In this document: one piece after another, positions 52,374 through 62,099 of the stretch
Layout: each line of letters opens with the position of its first letter
Numbering within the stretch: position 1 is the stretch's first letter
Source of the DNA: Clostridium_AT stratigraminis
GTDB lineage: Bacteria > Bacillota > Clostridia > Clostridiales > Clostridiaceae
NCBI RefSeq assembly: GCF_045310675.1
Contig: NZ_JBJHZZ010000015.1
Location: 6,366-70,365, forward strand
DNA length: 64,000 bases
Direction of reading: 5' to 3'
The notes under the pieces: model-generated
Seen by the model: the letters and a program-made list of their open reading frames with translations, nothing else
What the model was told of the DNA's origin: nothing
Databases searched by the model: none
Made by a program: the position numbers and the translations under genes

Positions 52374-52631
52374 ATGTCCCGTCAGCGTACCTTGGAAAAA
52401 ATACTGGTATCAGAATATGTGTCCATCGGTGAACTAGTACGCCTAACAGGATGCCGTTACAGCACACTGAAATTCTATACTGAAGAAGGAATGCTTCCCT
52501 TTGAGCAGGAAGAGGAAAACCTGACAAGGCGATTTCCGAGAGCTAAAGCGATAGAGAAAATTAAAGAAATACAGGAACTTAAAAAAAGAGGGCTTAGTAT
52601 TCCGGAAATAAAAGATATTTTGTTACGATAG
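52374..52631 (+). CDS. short MerR-type DNA-binding protein
   Basis: An 85-aa protein with a winged helix-turn-helix of the MerR type: YVSIGELVRLTGCRYSTLKF (about 18-37), then YTEEGMLPF and a C-terminal ELKKRGLSIPEIKDIL helix. It lacks any effector domain, so it probably acts as a simple operator-binding protein, perhaps controlling the 330-aa partner gene directly upstream (18 bases). GGAGG lies before ATG 52374. It is normal in form for stand-alone MerR-like excisionase or regulator proteins. Confidence 0.75.
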   Translation: MSRQRTLEKILVSEYVSIGELVRLTGCRYSTLKFYTEEGMLPFEQEEENLTRRFPRAKAIEKIKEIQELKKRGLSIPEIKDILLR

Positions 52632-52750
52632 ATGGCAATTGCAATCGGGATGATAACCTAATTTTGACCTTAAAATTTATCAGTAGGTGTATATTAAGGT
52701 GTATTAAATAAAATTTAAGCTCTAGGATTTCCTAGAGCTATTGATTTTAC

Positions 52751-52826
<76 letters not shown>

Positions 52827-53056
52827 ATATATAAATTTTACTACAATTAAACTTTCGAATCAAGTTTAGCAAATAATCCTATTACTCATACTGCTAATCC
52901 CCCAAAGTAATACACACACCTTCTTTACTATTTTATAAGGATTACTAAATTCCATCAATAATCATATTCTACTTTTAATTAGGTTGATTATGCTAAACTA
53001 TAGATTTGAAGGATGAAATCTTGTAGATTTTCTTTAATTATCTCTAATTTATAGAC

Positions 53057-53086
53057 TTTGACTTTCTTTGACCTTTGTAGTATTAT
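53057..53086 (+). promoter_or_regulatory. hsp20 promoter with CtsR operator
   Basis: TTGACT (53058-53063), 17 bases, TATTAT (53081-53086). Overlapping the -35 is a direct heptad repeat, on the minus strand GGTCAAA-GAA-AGTCAAA (53057-53073), which matches the CtsR heat-shock operator. CtsR binding would block the promoter until heat stress. Confidence 0.8.
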
Positions 53087-53112
53087 AAAAGCATAGAAAT
53101 TAAATATATTAA

Positions 53113-53568
53113 TTGGAGGTATTTGATATGTTTGAAATGATTCCTTTCAAAAGACATATGTTGAATATAGGCGATGATGATTTTGGACAATTTTTCAGAG
53201 ACTTCTTTAATACTGATTTTACTCAAGAATTAAGTAACATTTATGGAAGTTTTAAAGTTGATCTAAAAGAAACAAAAGATAATTATCTGGTGGAAGCAGA
53301 TCTTCCTGGTATGGATAAAAAAGCTATTAACATTGACTATGAGAGCAACTATTTAACAGTTAGCGTAAAAAGAGATGATACAATAAAGGATGAGAAGGAA
53401 AACTATGTAAGACGTGAAAGGCATTATGGAGAGTTTATAAGAAGCTTTTACATCGATAATGTAGATGAGGATAAAATAGACGCTTCCTTTAAGGATGGTG
53501 TTTTAAAAATCACCTTACCTAAGTTAACTAACGGTAATGACAAAAAGAAAAAAATAGATATTCATTAA
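53113..53568 (+). CDS. small heat-shock protein Hsp20 family
   Basis: A 151-aa alpha-crystallin-type chaperone (Hsp18-like) that holds unfolding proteins during stress in the cytosol. The alpha-crystallin domain spans about 45-140: KVDLKETKDNYLVEADLPGM, the RRERHYGEFIRSFYI strand, and the C-terminal hallmark GVLKITLPK. It has AATTGGAGG upstream; ATG 53128 is an alternative start five codons on (MFEMIPFKRHML), preceded by GGAGG, and is more likely. It is preceded by a promoter with a CtsR box. Confidence 0.92.
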   Translation: MEVFDMFEMIPFKRHMLNIGDDDFGQFFRDFFNTDFTQELSNIYGSFKVDLKETKDNYLVEADLPGMDKKAINIDYESNYLTVSVKRDDTIKDEKENYVRRERHYGEFIRSFYIDNVDEDKIDASFKDGVLKITLPKLTNGNDKKKKIDIH

Positions 53569-53573
53569 TTTAG

Positions 53574-53608
53574 ATGTGCAGTCTTTAAAAGGCTGCACAT
53601 CTTTTATT
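53574..53608 (+). terminator. terminator after hsp20
   Basis: TGTGCAGTCTTT and AAAGGCTGCACA form a stem with one G-T pair, followed by TCTTTTATTTTTT. Confidence 0.85.
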
Positions 53609-53615
53609 TTTTCTA

Positions 53616-54941
53616 TTAATGAACCACATCTAAAATTCCAAACTTACTGTATTGTCCAATCCATGCCAGCTTTACAGTGCCAGTTGGACCGTTTCTCTGC
53701 TTTGCAATAATACATTCGGCTACATTTTTGTCTTCTGTCTCCTTATTGTAGTATTCATCTCTATACAAAAACATAACTACGTCAGCATCCTGCTCTATAG
53801 AACCTGATTCTCTTAAGTCTGATAGCATTGGTCTATGGTCAGCTCTTTGCTCTGGTGCTCTTGATAGCTGTGAAAGAGCTATTACAGGGCACTGCATTTC
53901 TTTTGCTAAAGCCTTAATAGATCTAGAAATTTCAGATACTTCTTGCTGCCTGCTTTCAGAATTACTGCCAGACATAAGCTGCAAATAGTCAATAAGAATC
54001 ATATCTATTCCATGTTCTATTTTCAGCCTTCTGCATTTTGATCTCATTTCCATTACTGATACACCTGCAGAATCATCTATATATATTTTAGCCGCTGCAA
54101 GTGGTCCGGAGGCTCTAGCTATGTTTTCCCAGTCCCTGTCATCTAAATCACCAGTTCTAAGTTTAAGCATATCCACATTGGCCTCTGCACAAAGAAGCTT
54201 ATAGGCGAGCTGTTCTTTAGACATTTCCAAGGAGAAAATAGCTATACTCTTACCTCCTCTTAAGGCTGCATTTTGGGCTAAATTAAGCGCAAAGGTAGTT
54301 TTACCCATAGAAGGTCTTGCTGCAACAAGCACCATATCCCCCTTTTGAAAACCAGAGGTTTTAGCATCCAAGTCTGGGAAACCAGAAGAAATACCAGTAA
54401 TTTCGCCCTTATTACCAAACAGCCTTTCAATTTCCAAAAAACCTTTTTCAAGTACTGTACTCATTGGCTCAAAGTCTGAATTACCTCTTTTTTCTGCAAT
54501 ATTAAACACCCTTTGCTCAGCTGCATCAAGTACAGCAGGTACATCATCCTGCTTACTGTAACTGTCCTCTATAATTTCAGAAGATGCTTTTATAAGCTTT
54601 CTAAGCATAGACTTTTCAGCAACAATCTTTATATAGGAACTAAAATTTACTGTAGAGACCACAGAATCACAAATCTCACTTATATATGTAATTCCACCGG
54701 CAGCCTCCAATTTTTGCATAGAGGATAAAGCCTCTGTTAGTGTTACCATATCTACTGGAGTATCCTTTTTATATAGCTCCAGTACAGTATTAAATAAAAT
54801 CTTATGCGAATCTCTATAAAAATCCTCAGCTTTTAAAACTTCCACAGCCTGAGCTATGGAAGTTTTATTTAATAGCATGGAACCAATAACATTTTGTTCA
54901 GCATCTATATTGTGAGGAAGACTTCTAAGAGGAGTCTCCAT
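53616..54941 (-). CDS. dnaB: replicative DNA helicase
   Basis: A 442-aa hexameric helicase that unwinds DNA at the replication fork. The N-terminal helical domain (about 1-100, PHNIDAEQNVIGSMLLNKTS) contacts primase and the loader. The RecA-type ATPase domain has Walker A AARPSMGKTTFALNLA (about 205-220), Walker B MILIDYLQLM and the DRESGSIEQDAD region. The start ATG 54941 has GGGGGAAAG upstream; a longer in-frame start at 54998 would add 19 residues without homology. It lies downstream of the Lon-family gene, as is typical in clostridia. Confidence 0.97.
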   Translation of the reverse strand: METPLRSLPHNIDAEQNVIGSMLLNKTSIAQAVEVLKAEDFYRDSHKILFNTVLELYKKDTPVDMVTLTEALSSMQKLEAAGGITYISEICDSVVSTVNFSSYIKIVAEKSMLRKLIKASSEIIEDSYSKQDDVPAVLDAAEQRVFNIAEKRGNSDFEPMSTVLEKGFLEIERLFGNKGEITGISSGFPDLDAKTSGFQKGDMVLVAARPSMGKTTFALNLAQNAALRGGKSIAIFSLEMSKEQLAYKLLCAEANVDMLKLRTGDLDDRDWENIARASGPLAAAKIYIDDSAGVSVMEMRSKCRRLKIEHGIDMILIDYLQLMSGSNSESRQQEVSEISRSIKALAKEMQCPVIALSQLSRAPEQRADHRPMLSDLRESGSIEQDADVVMFLYRDEYYNKETEDKNVAECIIAKQRNGPTGTVKLAWIGQYSKFGILDVVH

Positions 54942-54988
54942 AATGCTTTCCCCCTTGTATTCCTTTGTACTAGGCAACCTGTACTCAC

Positions 54989-55065
54989 CGATTCCCATCG
55001 GCTAGGTTACCCGTAAAAGTTCATTTAGGACTTTTACCTGCGCACAACAATTATCAATTGTTGTG
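54989..55065. repeat. cluster of hairpins between lonC and dnaB
   Basis: CCGATTCCCATCGG (54989-55002), GTAAAAGTTC-ATTTA-GGACTTTTAC (55013-55037) and CACAACAATTATCAATTGTTGTG (55043-55065) lie side by side. The second belongs to the TAAAT-loop family seen at 51195-51258. Their role is unknown. Confidence 0.6.
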
Positions 55066-55073
55066 TCCCTTGC

Positions 55074-56975
55074 TTAAAAAACTATATCCATTAATTCTTC
55101 TATGGTTTCTATTGCCATTACTTCAATGTCCTTAAATCCTGAAGGAACTTCTTTTAAGTTATCCTTTGGAACAATAACAAGTTTTATGCCCTTTCTTCTG
55201 GCTCCATAAACCTTTTCAAAAATTCCACCTACTGGTTTCACATTTCCTCTTAAAGATATTTCACCAGTTATTGCTACGTCTTGTCTTACCGGTTTATTTA
55301 AAAGAGCACTTATTATACAAATTGTAATAGCTGCTCCAGCTGATGGACCATCTATATTTCCACCACCTATAATATTAACATGAATATCATAGTCCTTTAT
55401 ATCCTTATTTGTTAATCTTCTTATTACGGATGCCGCATTAAATACGGAATCCTTTGCCATACTGCCGGCGGTTTCATTAAAACGCACTTGACCTGTTCCT
55501 TTATCCTTAGCTTCAAATATAGCTGCTTCAATTTCTATTGTGGAGCCTATGAATCCGCTGACACCTAGTCCATAAACATGTCCAATTTCCTTATCTTTAT
55601 CTGTGCTGACTTCTTCATATGGAACAAGTCTGCATGCAGAAATTGTTTCTTTAATATCTTCTAGTGTTATATTTACCTTTTCATCCTTTTTAAAGTTCTT
55701 ATTGCTATATAGTACATAACCATAGACATCAGAAAGCAGATTAACAGCCTTTCTGCCTTCAATAGTAAACCTGCTAATAAATTCTGAAACTCCGCTTTCA
55801 AGCTCCATATTAAGCTTAACTGCAGCATTTTCAACTATTTCTTCAATATCCTTTGCAGACAAGGGCTCAAAATATACCTCTGTGCATCTAGAACGAAGTG
55901 CTGGATTTATTTCATGAGGCTCTCTTGTAGTTGCCCCAATTAAAACAAAATCAGCAGGTGCGCCATTATCGAATAAATATTTTATATACTTTGGAGTATT
56001 TTCATCCTCAGGATCATAATAGGAGGAAGAAAATTCTACTCTCTTATCTTCTAATACCTTTAATAGCTTGTTTTGCAAAATGTCATCAAGTTCTCCAATT
56101 TCATCAATAAATAAAACTCCTCCATGAGCTTCTGTAACAAGTCCTGGTTTAGGCTCTGGTATTCCTATCTCAGCTAAGTCTCTTTTGCTTCCCATATAAA
56201 TAGGATCATGTACTGAGCCTAGTAGTGGATTTGTTATTTCTCTAGGGTCCCATCTAAGAGTTGTTCCATCTACTTCTACAAACTTTGCCTCCTTTTTAAA
56301 AGGAGTATATTTAAGCTTTTTAGCTTCTTCTAGGGCAAGCCTTGCTGCCGTTGTTTTACCCACTCCTGGAGGTCCATATAGAATTATATGCTGTGGGTAT
56401 GGTGAAGCTATTTTTGATAAGAGGGCTTTTATGGCTCTTTCTTGGCCTACTATTTCACTAAAGCTTTCTGGCCTAAGCATAGTTTGTATATTTCTTGTTA
56501 ATTTTTTCGAATCTAAAACTTCAAGATCAGAATATTTTTTAAGAGTCTTTGCATTCTCAGGACCCTTTTGTTTTCTAAGAATACCAAGTCTAACTTCTTC
56601 TACATACTTTTCCTGTCTCTCCATAAGTGCAGCTTCAACTTCTTTTTCAATTTCATTCTGCACATATTTTTTTGCTACTGCATCAGCTATCCACTTATTA
56701 GTATCTTTCAAAGCCTCATGAATGTTATTTGCATTAGGTATGACATCTATACCTTTACCATCACTTGCAATTTTATTTAATGCATATATCCTTTTATATA
56801 TGTCTCCGCTATGAATATGCTTTTGAAGCTTATATTTAACTATTCTTGCCTTCATAGCACCTTCATCTAAAACATTTTTTATAACCTCAAATAGCACCTC
56901 AACTTGAGATTCCATGGTTATATCTTGGGACTTTAATTCTTCAAAATTTGTTTCGATTTTAAACTCTGACTTCAA
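55074..56975 (-). CDS. Lon-family ATP-dependent protease of endospore formers
   Basis: A 633-aa AAA+ serine protease. The N-terminal region (about 1-160) is helical and unlike LonA. The AAA+ module has Walker A ILYGPPGVGKTT (about 198-209) and Walker B GGVLFIDEIGEL. The C-terminal protease domain has the catalytic serine in GPSAGAA (about 565-571) and the lysine in GNVKPVGGIFEK (about 604). It matches the clostridial LonB-like group often called the spore-former Lon family. No membrane anchor is seen, in contrast to Bacillus LonB. It degrades damaged or regulatory proteins. It lies between rplI and dnaB. Confidence 0.93.
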   Translation of the reverse strand: MKSEFKIETNFEELKSQDITMESQVEVLFEVIKNVLDEGAMKARIVKYKLQKHIHSGDIYKRIYALNKIASDGKGIDVIPNANNIHEALKDTNKWIADAVAKKYVQNEIEKEVEAALMERQEKYVEEVRLGILRKQKGPENAKTLKKYSDLEVLDSKKLTRNIQTMLRPESFSEIVGQERAIKALLSKIASPYPQHIILYGPPGVGKTTAARLALEEAKKLKYTPFKKEAKFVEVDGTTLRWDPREITNPLLGSVHDPIYMGSKRDLAEIGIPEPKPGLVTEAHGGVLFIDEIGELDDILQNKLLKVLEDKRVEFSSSYYDPEDENTPKYIKYLFDNGAPADFVLIGATTREPHEINPALRSRCTEVYFEPLSAKDIEEIVENAAVKLNMELESGVSEFISRFTIEGRKAVNLLSDVYGYVLYSNKNFKKDEKVNITLEDIKETISACRLVPYEEVSTDKDKEIGHVYGLGVSGFIGSTIEIEAAIFEAKDKGTGQVRFNETAGSMAKDSVFNAASVIRRLTNKDIKDYDIHVNIIGGGNIDGPSAGAAITICIISALLNKPVRQDVAITGEISLRGNVKPVGGIFEKVYGARRKGIKLVIVPKDNLKEVPSGFKDIEVMAIETIEELMDIVF

Positions 56976-57017
56976 CGTTTTTCCCCCTCTATTAGCATTT
57001 AAGGAGAAACAATGCTA

Positions 57018-57461
57018 TTATTGTTCTACAATTACAACCTTTATTTTTGTAGAAACCTCTGGATAAAGCTTAACTTCAACTTCGTAAGTTCCAAGCTGCC
57101 TTATAGCATCTACAACTAACTTCTTCTTATCAATGTTCAACTTATACTGCATATTTAAAGCATCAGCTACATCCTTGTTAGTTATAGACCCAAATAATCT
57201 GCCGTTTTCTCCACACTTTCCTGCTATTTTAACTTCTTTCCCTTTTAGCTCATCAGCCTGCTTTTGAGCTTCTTCAATTTCTGCCAGTTTCTTTCTTCTT
57301 TCAGTTTCCTTCTTTTGATTTAAAACGCTTAAATTAACTTCAGTAGCTTCTTCTGCAAGTTTTCTTGGAAATAAATAATTTCTTGCATATCCATCTGAAG
57401 CATTTATTACTTCACTTTTCTTACCTACACCTTTAATATCGGCCAATAAAATAACTTTCAT
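57018..57461 (-). CDS. rplI: ribosomal protein bL9
   Basis: A 147-aa ribosomal protein with the standard two-domain form. The N-terminal RNA-binding domain starts MKVILLADIKGVGKKSEVIN with GYARNYLFPRKLA, followed by a long helix (about 42-75) and the C-terminal domain (FGSITNKDVADAL). The length is typical. Its start codon overlaps the end of gdpP (57461), so the two genes are translationally coupled. Confidence 0.98.
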   Translation of the reverse strand: MKVILLADIKGVGKKSEVINASDGYARNYLFPRKLAEEATEVNLSVLNQKKETERRKKLAEIEEAQKQADELKGKEVKIAGKCGENGRLFGSITNKDVADALNMQYKLNIDKKKLVVDAIRQLGTYEVEVKLYPEVSTKIKVVIVEQ

Positions 57462-59452
57462 TACTTTTCACTCTCCTCTAAGTATTTATCAATTGCTTTT
57501 TTAACACTTTCTACAGCTTCCTCTAAGGTTATATCGGACAATTTTGCACCTGCCATGGAAATGTGCCCTCCGCCCCCTAAAGTTTCCAAGATTATCTGTA
57601 CATTGACATCACCCAGGGATCTACCGCTAATAAAAATCTCATTTTCTATTTTAACAAGAACAAATGAGGCTTGAATACCTGTAATATTTAGCAGTTCATC
57701 CGCTGCCTGTGCAGCAAGTACAGTATCTTCTATTTCTGGTGGACATATGGCTATAGCCATACCATCTTTTACTTTTGCAGATTTAATTATTTCCGCCTTT
57801 TTAACATAAGTATCCAAATCTTCGGCAAACATTTTCTTTATGTCTATAGTATCAGCTCCAAGACGCCTTAAAAAACCTGCGGCTTCAAAGGTTCTTACAC
57901 CTGTTTTAAAATAAAAGTTCTTAGTATCGATGCAAATACCTGCAAGTAGTGCTTCTGCTTCAATAGGCTTTATTTTAGGATTATCAATCATATATTGAAG
58001 CATTTCAGTAACAAGCTCCGAAGTAGAGGAAGCATAGGTTTCAATATAGCTAAGAAGCACCCCCTCAATTGCATCTGTAAGTCTTCTATGATGATCAATT
58101 ATAACTATCTTTTTAAATTCTTTAACAAGCTCATAATCCTGCACATAACCTCTATTATGAACGTCTACAATAATTAAAAGACTATCTTCATTTAAATTTT
58201 GTCTGCAGGCTTCTGAATTTATGAAGGTATTTTCATAGGCTGGATCCTCCATAATTTTATCAACAATTGATTTAGAAGCAGAGTTCTTATTATCTAATAA
58301 AATGGAGCATGGTTTATTTAAAAGTTTCACAGCACTATTAATACCTACAGCCGCACCTAAGCAATCTGTGTCAGGATTCTTGTGTCCCATTATAAACACA
58401 TTGCTGCTGCCATTTATTAAATCCACAAGGGCATGAGCTATAACCCTGGCTCTTACCTTGGTCCTTTTTTCTACTTCCTTAGTTTTTCCGCCATAAAAAG
58501 ATAGCTTATCATTACTTTTTACAACTACCTGATCTCCGCCTCTTCCAAGTGCAAGTTCTTTTGCAGACAATGCAAAGGTGTAATTATCCATAAGGGTACT
58601 GCCATTTCTTCCGACACCTGCACTTAGTGTCACTGCTAGTTGATTAGTTTGATTTATTTCCCTGACAATATCCAATATGTCAAATTTCTTTTCAATCTCG
58701 CTTTGTATATACCTATCCTGAGTAACAAGGATGTATTTGTTAGTATTATACTTTTTAAATATTGAATTAAGCCCTTGGCTATAATTATTTAATGTTCTTT
58801 CTATCTCTGCTATAAGAAGAGGTCTTTTATCCTCATTTGCGGTCTTTACCACATCCTCTAAATTATCTACCTCTATAAGCATAACTGAAGCCTTTTCATC
58901 AGCAATACTATTTTTTAAATTTACATATTCAGTAGTATCATAAAAATATAATATAATTATATTATCTTCATTTCCTTTACTTTCTGAAGTGTTTACAATA
59001 CTTGCATGAACATTGTAATACCTATTTTTTAAGTTAATGTCCTGAAAATAAGTCTTTTTCTCGCTCAAAACCTGTTTTAAATTGATATTTCTTATAACTT
59101 CTCCTATATTTCTTCCTAAAAGGTTTTCCCCTTCCATCATAGTTACCGCATTTTGATTATACCAAACTATATTGCCTTTATCTCCAATTATCATTAGCGG
59201 AAATGGAAGTTTAAGAAGGGTGCTCTTTGAGGCAAAGTCAAGCTGAGAAGAAAAATCTTCAATAAATTTTTTCCATTCGTCTTTTCTAAGCCTTGAATGC
59301 CTAATATTAAACATAATTAAAAAACCGTACATCACCAAAGCAGATAATCCTGCCACAAGATGACCATAGGCGAATAGAACTATTATAATAAAAGCTATTA
59401 TCACCAAATATACTCTATTGTTGGTATTAAAATAATTAAATTTATTATCCAT
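57461..59452 (-). CDS. gdpP: cyclic-di-AMP phosphodiesterase GdpP
   Basis: A 663-aa membrane-bound enzyme that hydrolyses c-di-AMP. Two transmembrane helices lie at about 15-50. A PAS-like domain follows (about 75-150; PFPLMIIGDKGNIVWYNQNA), then a degenerate GGDEF (about 170-300) and the DHH domain with HKNPDTDCLGAAVGI (about 355-370) and VIIDHHRRLTDAI. The DHHA1 domain ends with LGGGGHISMAGAKL. It controls cell-wall homeostasis and osmotic balance. It sits in the conserved order DUF2232 / gdpP / rplI. Confidence 0.96.
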   Translation of the reverse strand: MDNKFNYFNTNNRVYLVIIAFIIIVLFAYGHLVAGLSALVMYGFLIMFNIRHSRLRKDEWKKFIEDFSSQLDFASKSTLLKLPFPLMIIGDKGNIVWYNQNAVTMMEGENLLGRNIGEVIRNINLKQVLSEKKTYFQDINLKNRYYNVHASIVNTSESKGNEDNIIILYFYDTTEYVNLKNSIADEKASVMLIEVDNLEDVVKTANEDKRPLLIAEIERTLNNYSQGLNSIFKKYNTNKYILVTQDRYIQSEIEKKFDILDIVREINQTNQLAVTLSAGVGRNGSTLMDNYTFALSAKELALGRGGDQVVVKSNDKLSFYGGKTKEVEKRTKVRARVIAHALVDLINGSSNVFIMGHKNPDTDCLGAAVGINSAVKLLNKPCSILLDNKNSASKSIVDKIMEDPAYENTFINSEACRQNLNEDSLLIIVDVHNRGYVQDYELVKEFKKIVIIDHHRRLTDAIEGVLLSYIETYASSTSELVTEMLQYMIDNPKIKPIEAEALLAGICIDTKNFYFKTGVRTFEAAGFLRRLGADTIDIKKMFAEDLDTYVKKAEIIKSAKVKDGMAIAICPPEIEDTVLAAQAADELLNITGIQASFVLVKIENEIFISGRSLGDVNVQIILETLGGGGHISMAGAKLSDITLEEAVESVKKAIDKYLEESEK

Positions 59453-59475
59453 GTTTAAACCGCTCTCCCTAAATT

Positions 59476-60465
59476 TTATTTCTTTAGGATTCTGTCTGGA
59501 TTTATTTTTCTAAAGTCAAAGATCATGTCAGCTAAACCTACATATAAAAATACTGTTGCAAATAATGAGTTTGTAAACGTAGCTATTATTATTAAAACAA
59601 TTATACCCTTAGTCAATTTAAATTTATTTAAAAGAAAATATGTTACAACAGATATTCCTATAACAAGGTAAACATACTGCATTATCATTAGCCCTGAAGT
59701 TAAAATAGGAGCGCCAATTGCTATCTTTTTAGCTTGTAGATATACACCTAGAGGTAAAGGTATTATAATTATGGCACCAGCTAAGCTATTAATATAAATC
59801 TCTGTAAAGTTTCTTAACTTTTTTAAGTTAATCCCTAGCCTCCTTAATACAGCCTTTGCCACAAGATAATTTATAATTGAAGATAAAAAGGCACCGATTA
59901 TTATACTTGCTGCTGCAATATTAATGAATAGCTCTGGTGTAAGCAACTTAATAATTGCTTGAAACTGATCCAATTGCTGCTGTGGCATACTCATACCTTT
60001 ATAAATATCTATAGTTTGTTTTAAAGCATCATTCATTGTATTGATAGATGAAACTAATAAGGAGTATAATGAAGTCTTTTCAATAAGAGCTGCGGTTATA
60101 ACTATAGAAATAGCATTTGATATAGCTGTTGCAACTGTGAGTAAAAGCAATGTGACAGTAGAGTTTTTATCCTTCCTTACTCCATAACCTAAAACAAGGC
60201 CGACTAAACTAAAGGATAACACTGAAAGCAGCGCCTTCACTGGATTAAAAACCATTGCTATTATTATTGTACTTACCAAAATAGCTAAAATAGTAACTTT
60301 AAGATCATGTCGAACATAAAGTATAGCTACTGGAAGTGGAAGTATCATAGTGCCTATAAATGGTATAAAAGGCATGTAACTTGTAATTAGCATTAATACA
60401 ATTATTATAGCTGATATAATTCCTGCTTCAACGATAGACTTTGTTTTATAGATGCTTTTATCCAT
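59476..60465 (-). CDS. DUF2232 membrane protein
   Basis: A 329-aa integral membrane protein with about eight transmembrane segments and the usual DUF2232 start: KSIVEAGIISAIIIVLMLIT. A conserved loop follows (LPLPVAILYVRHDLKVTILA). In Firmicutes it lies next to gdpP and resembles S-components of ECF transporters (YybS type). Its substrate is unknown. The start at 60465 has AGGTTAG upstream, 7 bases after the MazG-like gene. Confidence 0.85.
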   Translation of the reverse strand: MDKSIYKTKSIVEAGIISAIIIVLMLITSYMPFIPFIGTMILPLPVAILYVRHDLKVTILAILVSTIIIAMVFNPVKALLSVLSFSLVGLVLGYGVRKDKNSTVTLLLLTVATAISNAISIVITAALIEKTSLYSLLVSSINTMNDALKQTIDIYKGMSMPQQQLDQFQAIIKLLTPELFINIAAASIIIGAFLSSIINYLVAKAVLRRLGINLKKLRNFTEIYINSLAGAIIIIPLPLGVYLQAKKIAIGAPILTSGLMIMQYVYLVIGISVVTYFLLNKFKLTKGIIVLIIIATFTNSLFATVFLYVGLADMIFDFRKINPDRILKK

Positions 60466-60472
60466 TTAAATT

Positions 60473-60790
60473 CTAACCTCTTTCTTTTAAGTGAGCATAT
60501 AATCTAGTTAAATCCATATCTGGTTTTTCATCCTCTTCCTCAACTATTCCTAATCTTAAATTTTTCTTCATACTTTCATCAACAGCAGTATGGGAATAAC
60601 CGAGCCTATCAGCAAGTATATAAAGCATAATTATAGCTTTTGAAATGCAGTCTAAAATAGCATCCTGAGCTACGTTGCTGCCTTTTGTAAGTAATTTAAA
60701 AAACTCCCCAATAGTACATAAAAGCTGTGCCTTATATTGTTCTATCTTAGTCACATTTTTCATTATATTAAAATCCTCGTTTCTCACCAT
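60473..60790 (-). CDS. MazG-like protein (clostridial)
   Basis: A 105-aa all-alpha protein related to the MazG-like family: NVTKIEQYKAQLLCTIGEFF, DAILDCISKAIIMLYILADR. The EExxE catalytic pattern is not clear, so it may not be a pyrophosphohydrolase. It heads the conserved clostridial unit with DUF2232, gdpP, rplI, lonC and dnaB. The GGGGGTGG ribosome site precedes ATG 60790. Confidence 0.75.
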   Translation of the reverse strand: MVRNEDFNIMKNVTKIEQYKAQLLCTIGEFFKLLTKGSNVAQDAILDCISKAIIMLYILADRLGYSHTAVDESMKKNLRLGIVEEEDEKPDMDLTRLYAHLKERG

Positions 60791-61195
60791 TCCACCCCCA
60801 TAGCTAATTTCAATTAAAAATAAACAATTACTAATTGAGGCCTATTTATACATAAAAACATTTATAAAATATATGTTTAATACTCATTTAGTAATCTCAA
60901 TGCATTATTGAAACATACTTGTTTTATTATAAATTAATATAAGTATATTGTAGTTATATTTCAAGATTTATGCAACTATAGTTTGTCTAGACATGCCAAA
61001 ATTACTATTTTTGGAAGTGATTAATAGTAATTTTCATTTGTTTCTGATATAAAAATGCATTTGTATTCTATTCTCAATTGATAACAATATTCTATAATTA
61101 TTTTAATAAAATTATAGATATTATGTAACATTTAATGTATAATTAGCATATACTAGATTATCAATTGATAAAAACTTTTTTAAAGGAGACCTTTT
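60791..61195. other. divergent intergenic region
   Basis: About 400 AT-rich bases between the MazG-like operon and the cation-efflux gene. It contains one AACAATTACTAATTG hairpin (60821-60837) similar to those near 42703 and 55043. No clear consensus promoter or other gene is visible. Confidence 0.5.
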
Positions 61196-62077
61196 ATGGA
61201 TAAAAGAAAAGCAGCCTTGCTTTCTGTTTTTTCAAATAGCATACTTATTATCTTCAAGCTTGCTGCAGGTATATTTATGGGTTCCATAAGCGTTATTTCA
61301 GAAGCTATACATTCTTCTATTGACTTACTCGCTAGTTTTATAGCCTTCTTTTCCATAAGAAAAGCAGCGGAAGCCGAAGATAAGGAACATCCCTTTGGCC
61401 ATGGCAAATATGAAAATATATCCGGCTTTGTTGAGGCACTTTTAATATTTGTAGCAGCTGCACTAATTATTTATGAAGCAATTAAAAAGATAATTGAGGG
61501 TGCACAAATAGAGAGCACAGGTGCTGGAATTATAGTAATGCTAGTATCTTCTGTAGTTAACTTAATAATATCCATGATGCTCTTGAAAATTGCAAAAAAG
61601 ACAGATTCAATTGCTCTTGAAGCAGATGGAATGCATTTACTTACAGACGTAGCTACGTCTTTTGGTGTTTTCATTGGACTTATTATAGTAAGATTCACCG
61701 GGCTTAAAATAGTTGACCCAATAACTGCACTTTTTGTAGCAGTTTTAATAATAAAAGCCTCCTATGATTTAACAAAAAAATCTATGGTGGATTTACTTGA
61801 TAGCTCTCTTCCTGAAGATGAAATAGATAAAATAACAAAAATTATAGCCTCTTATCCCGAGGTTAAAAACTATCATAGACTAAGAACAAGGAAAAATGGG
61901 CAAAAAAGAGAAATTGATATTCACATAAGACTTGATAAAGATATGCCATTAACAGAAGCTCATGATCTATGCCATGCAATAAAAAATGATGTTTTAGCGG
62001 AATTTAAGGAAGCCTATATAATAATACAATTAGAGCCTTTTAGAGAAGAAACTATACAAATAGAAGGCAAAAATTAA
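61196..62077 (+). CDS. cation diffusion facilitator (metal efflux)
   Basis: A 293-aa membrane transporter with six transmembrane helices (about 10-190) and a cytosolic C-terminal domain. The metal-site pattern is visible: TM2 SEAIHSSIDLLASFIAFFSI (HxxxD) and TM5 LEADGMHLLTDVATSFGVFI (DxxxxxxxD). The loop EDKEHPFGHGKYENISG is family-typical. It exports divalent cations such as Zn2+, Fe2+ or Mn2+ in exchange for protons; which one is not readable. The start has AAAGGAGACC upstream and the gene ends in a shared terminator. Confidence 0.94.
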   Translation: MDKRKAALLSVFSNSILIIFKLAAGIFMGSISVISEAIHSSIDLLASFIAFFSIRKAAEAEDKEHPFGHGKYENISGFVEALLIFVAAALIIYEAIKKIIEGAQIESTGAGIIVMLVSSVVNLIISMMLLKIAKKTDSIALEADGMHLLTDVATSFGVFIGLIIVRFTGLKIVDPITALFVAVLIIKASYDLTKKSMVDLLDSSLPEDEIDKITKIIASYPEVKNYHRLRTRKNGQKREIDIHIRLDKDMPLTEAHDLCHAIKNDVLAEFKEAYIIIQLEPFREETIQIEGKN

Positions 62078-62099
62078 AGCGGCCTACCGGCCGCTTTTA
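62076..62099. terminator. bidirectional terminator between convergent genes
   Basis: AAAGCGGCC-TACC-GGCCGCTTT (62076-62097): a 9-bp GC-rich stem with an A run and T run on its sides. It serves both the efflux gene and the minus-strand operon. Confidence 0.92.
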
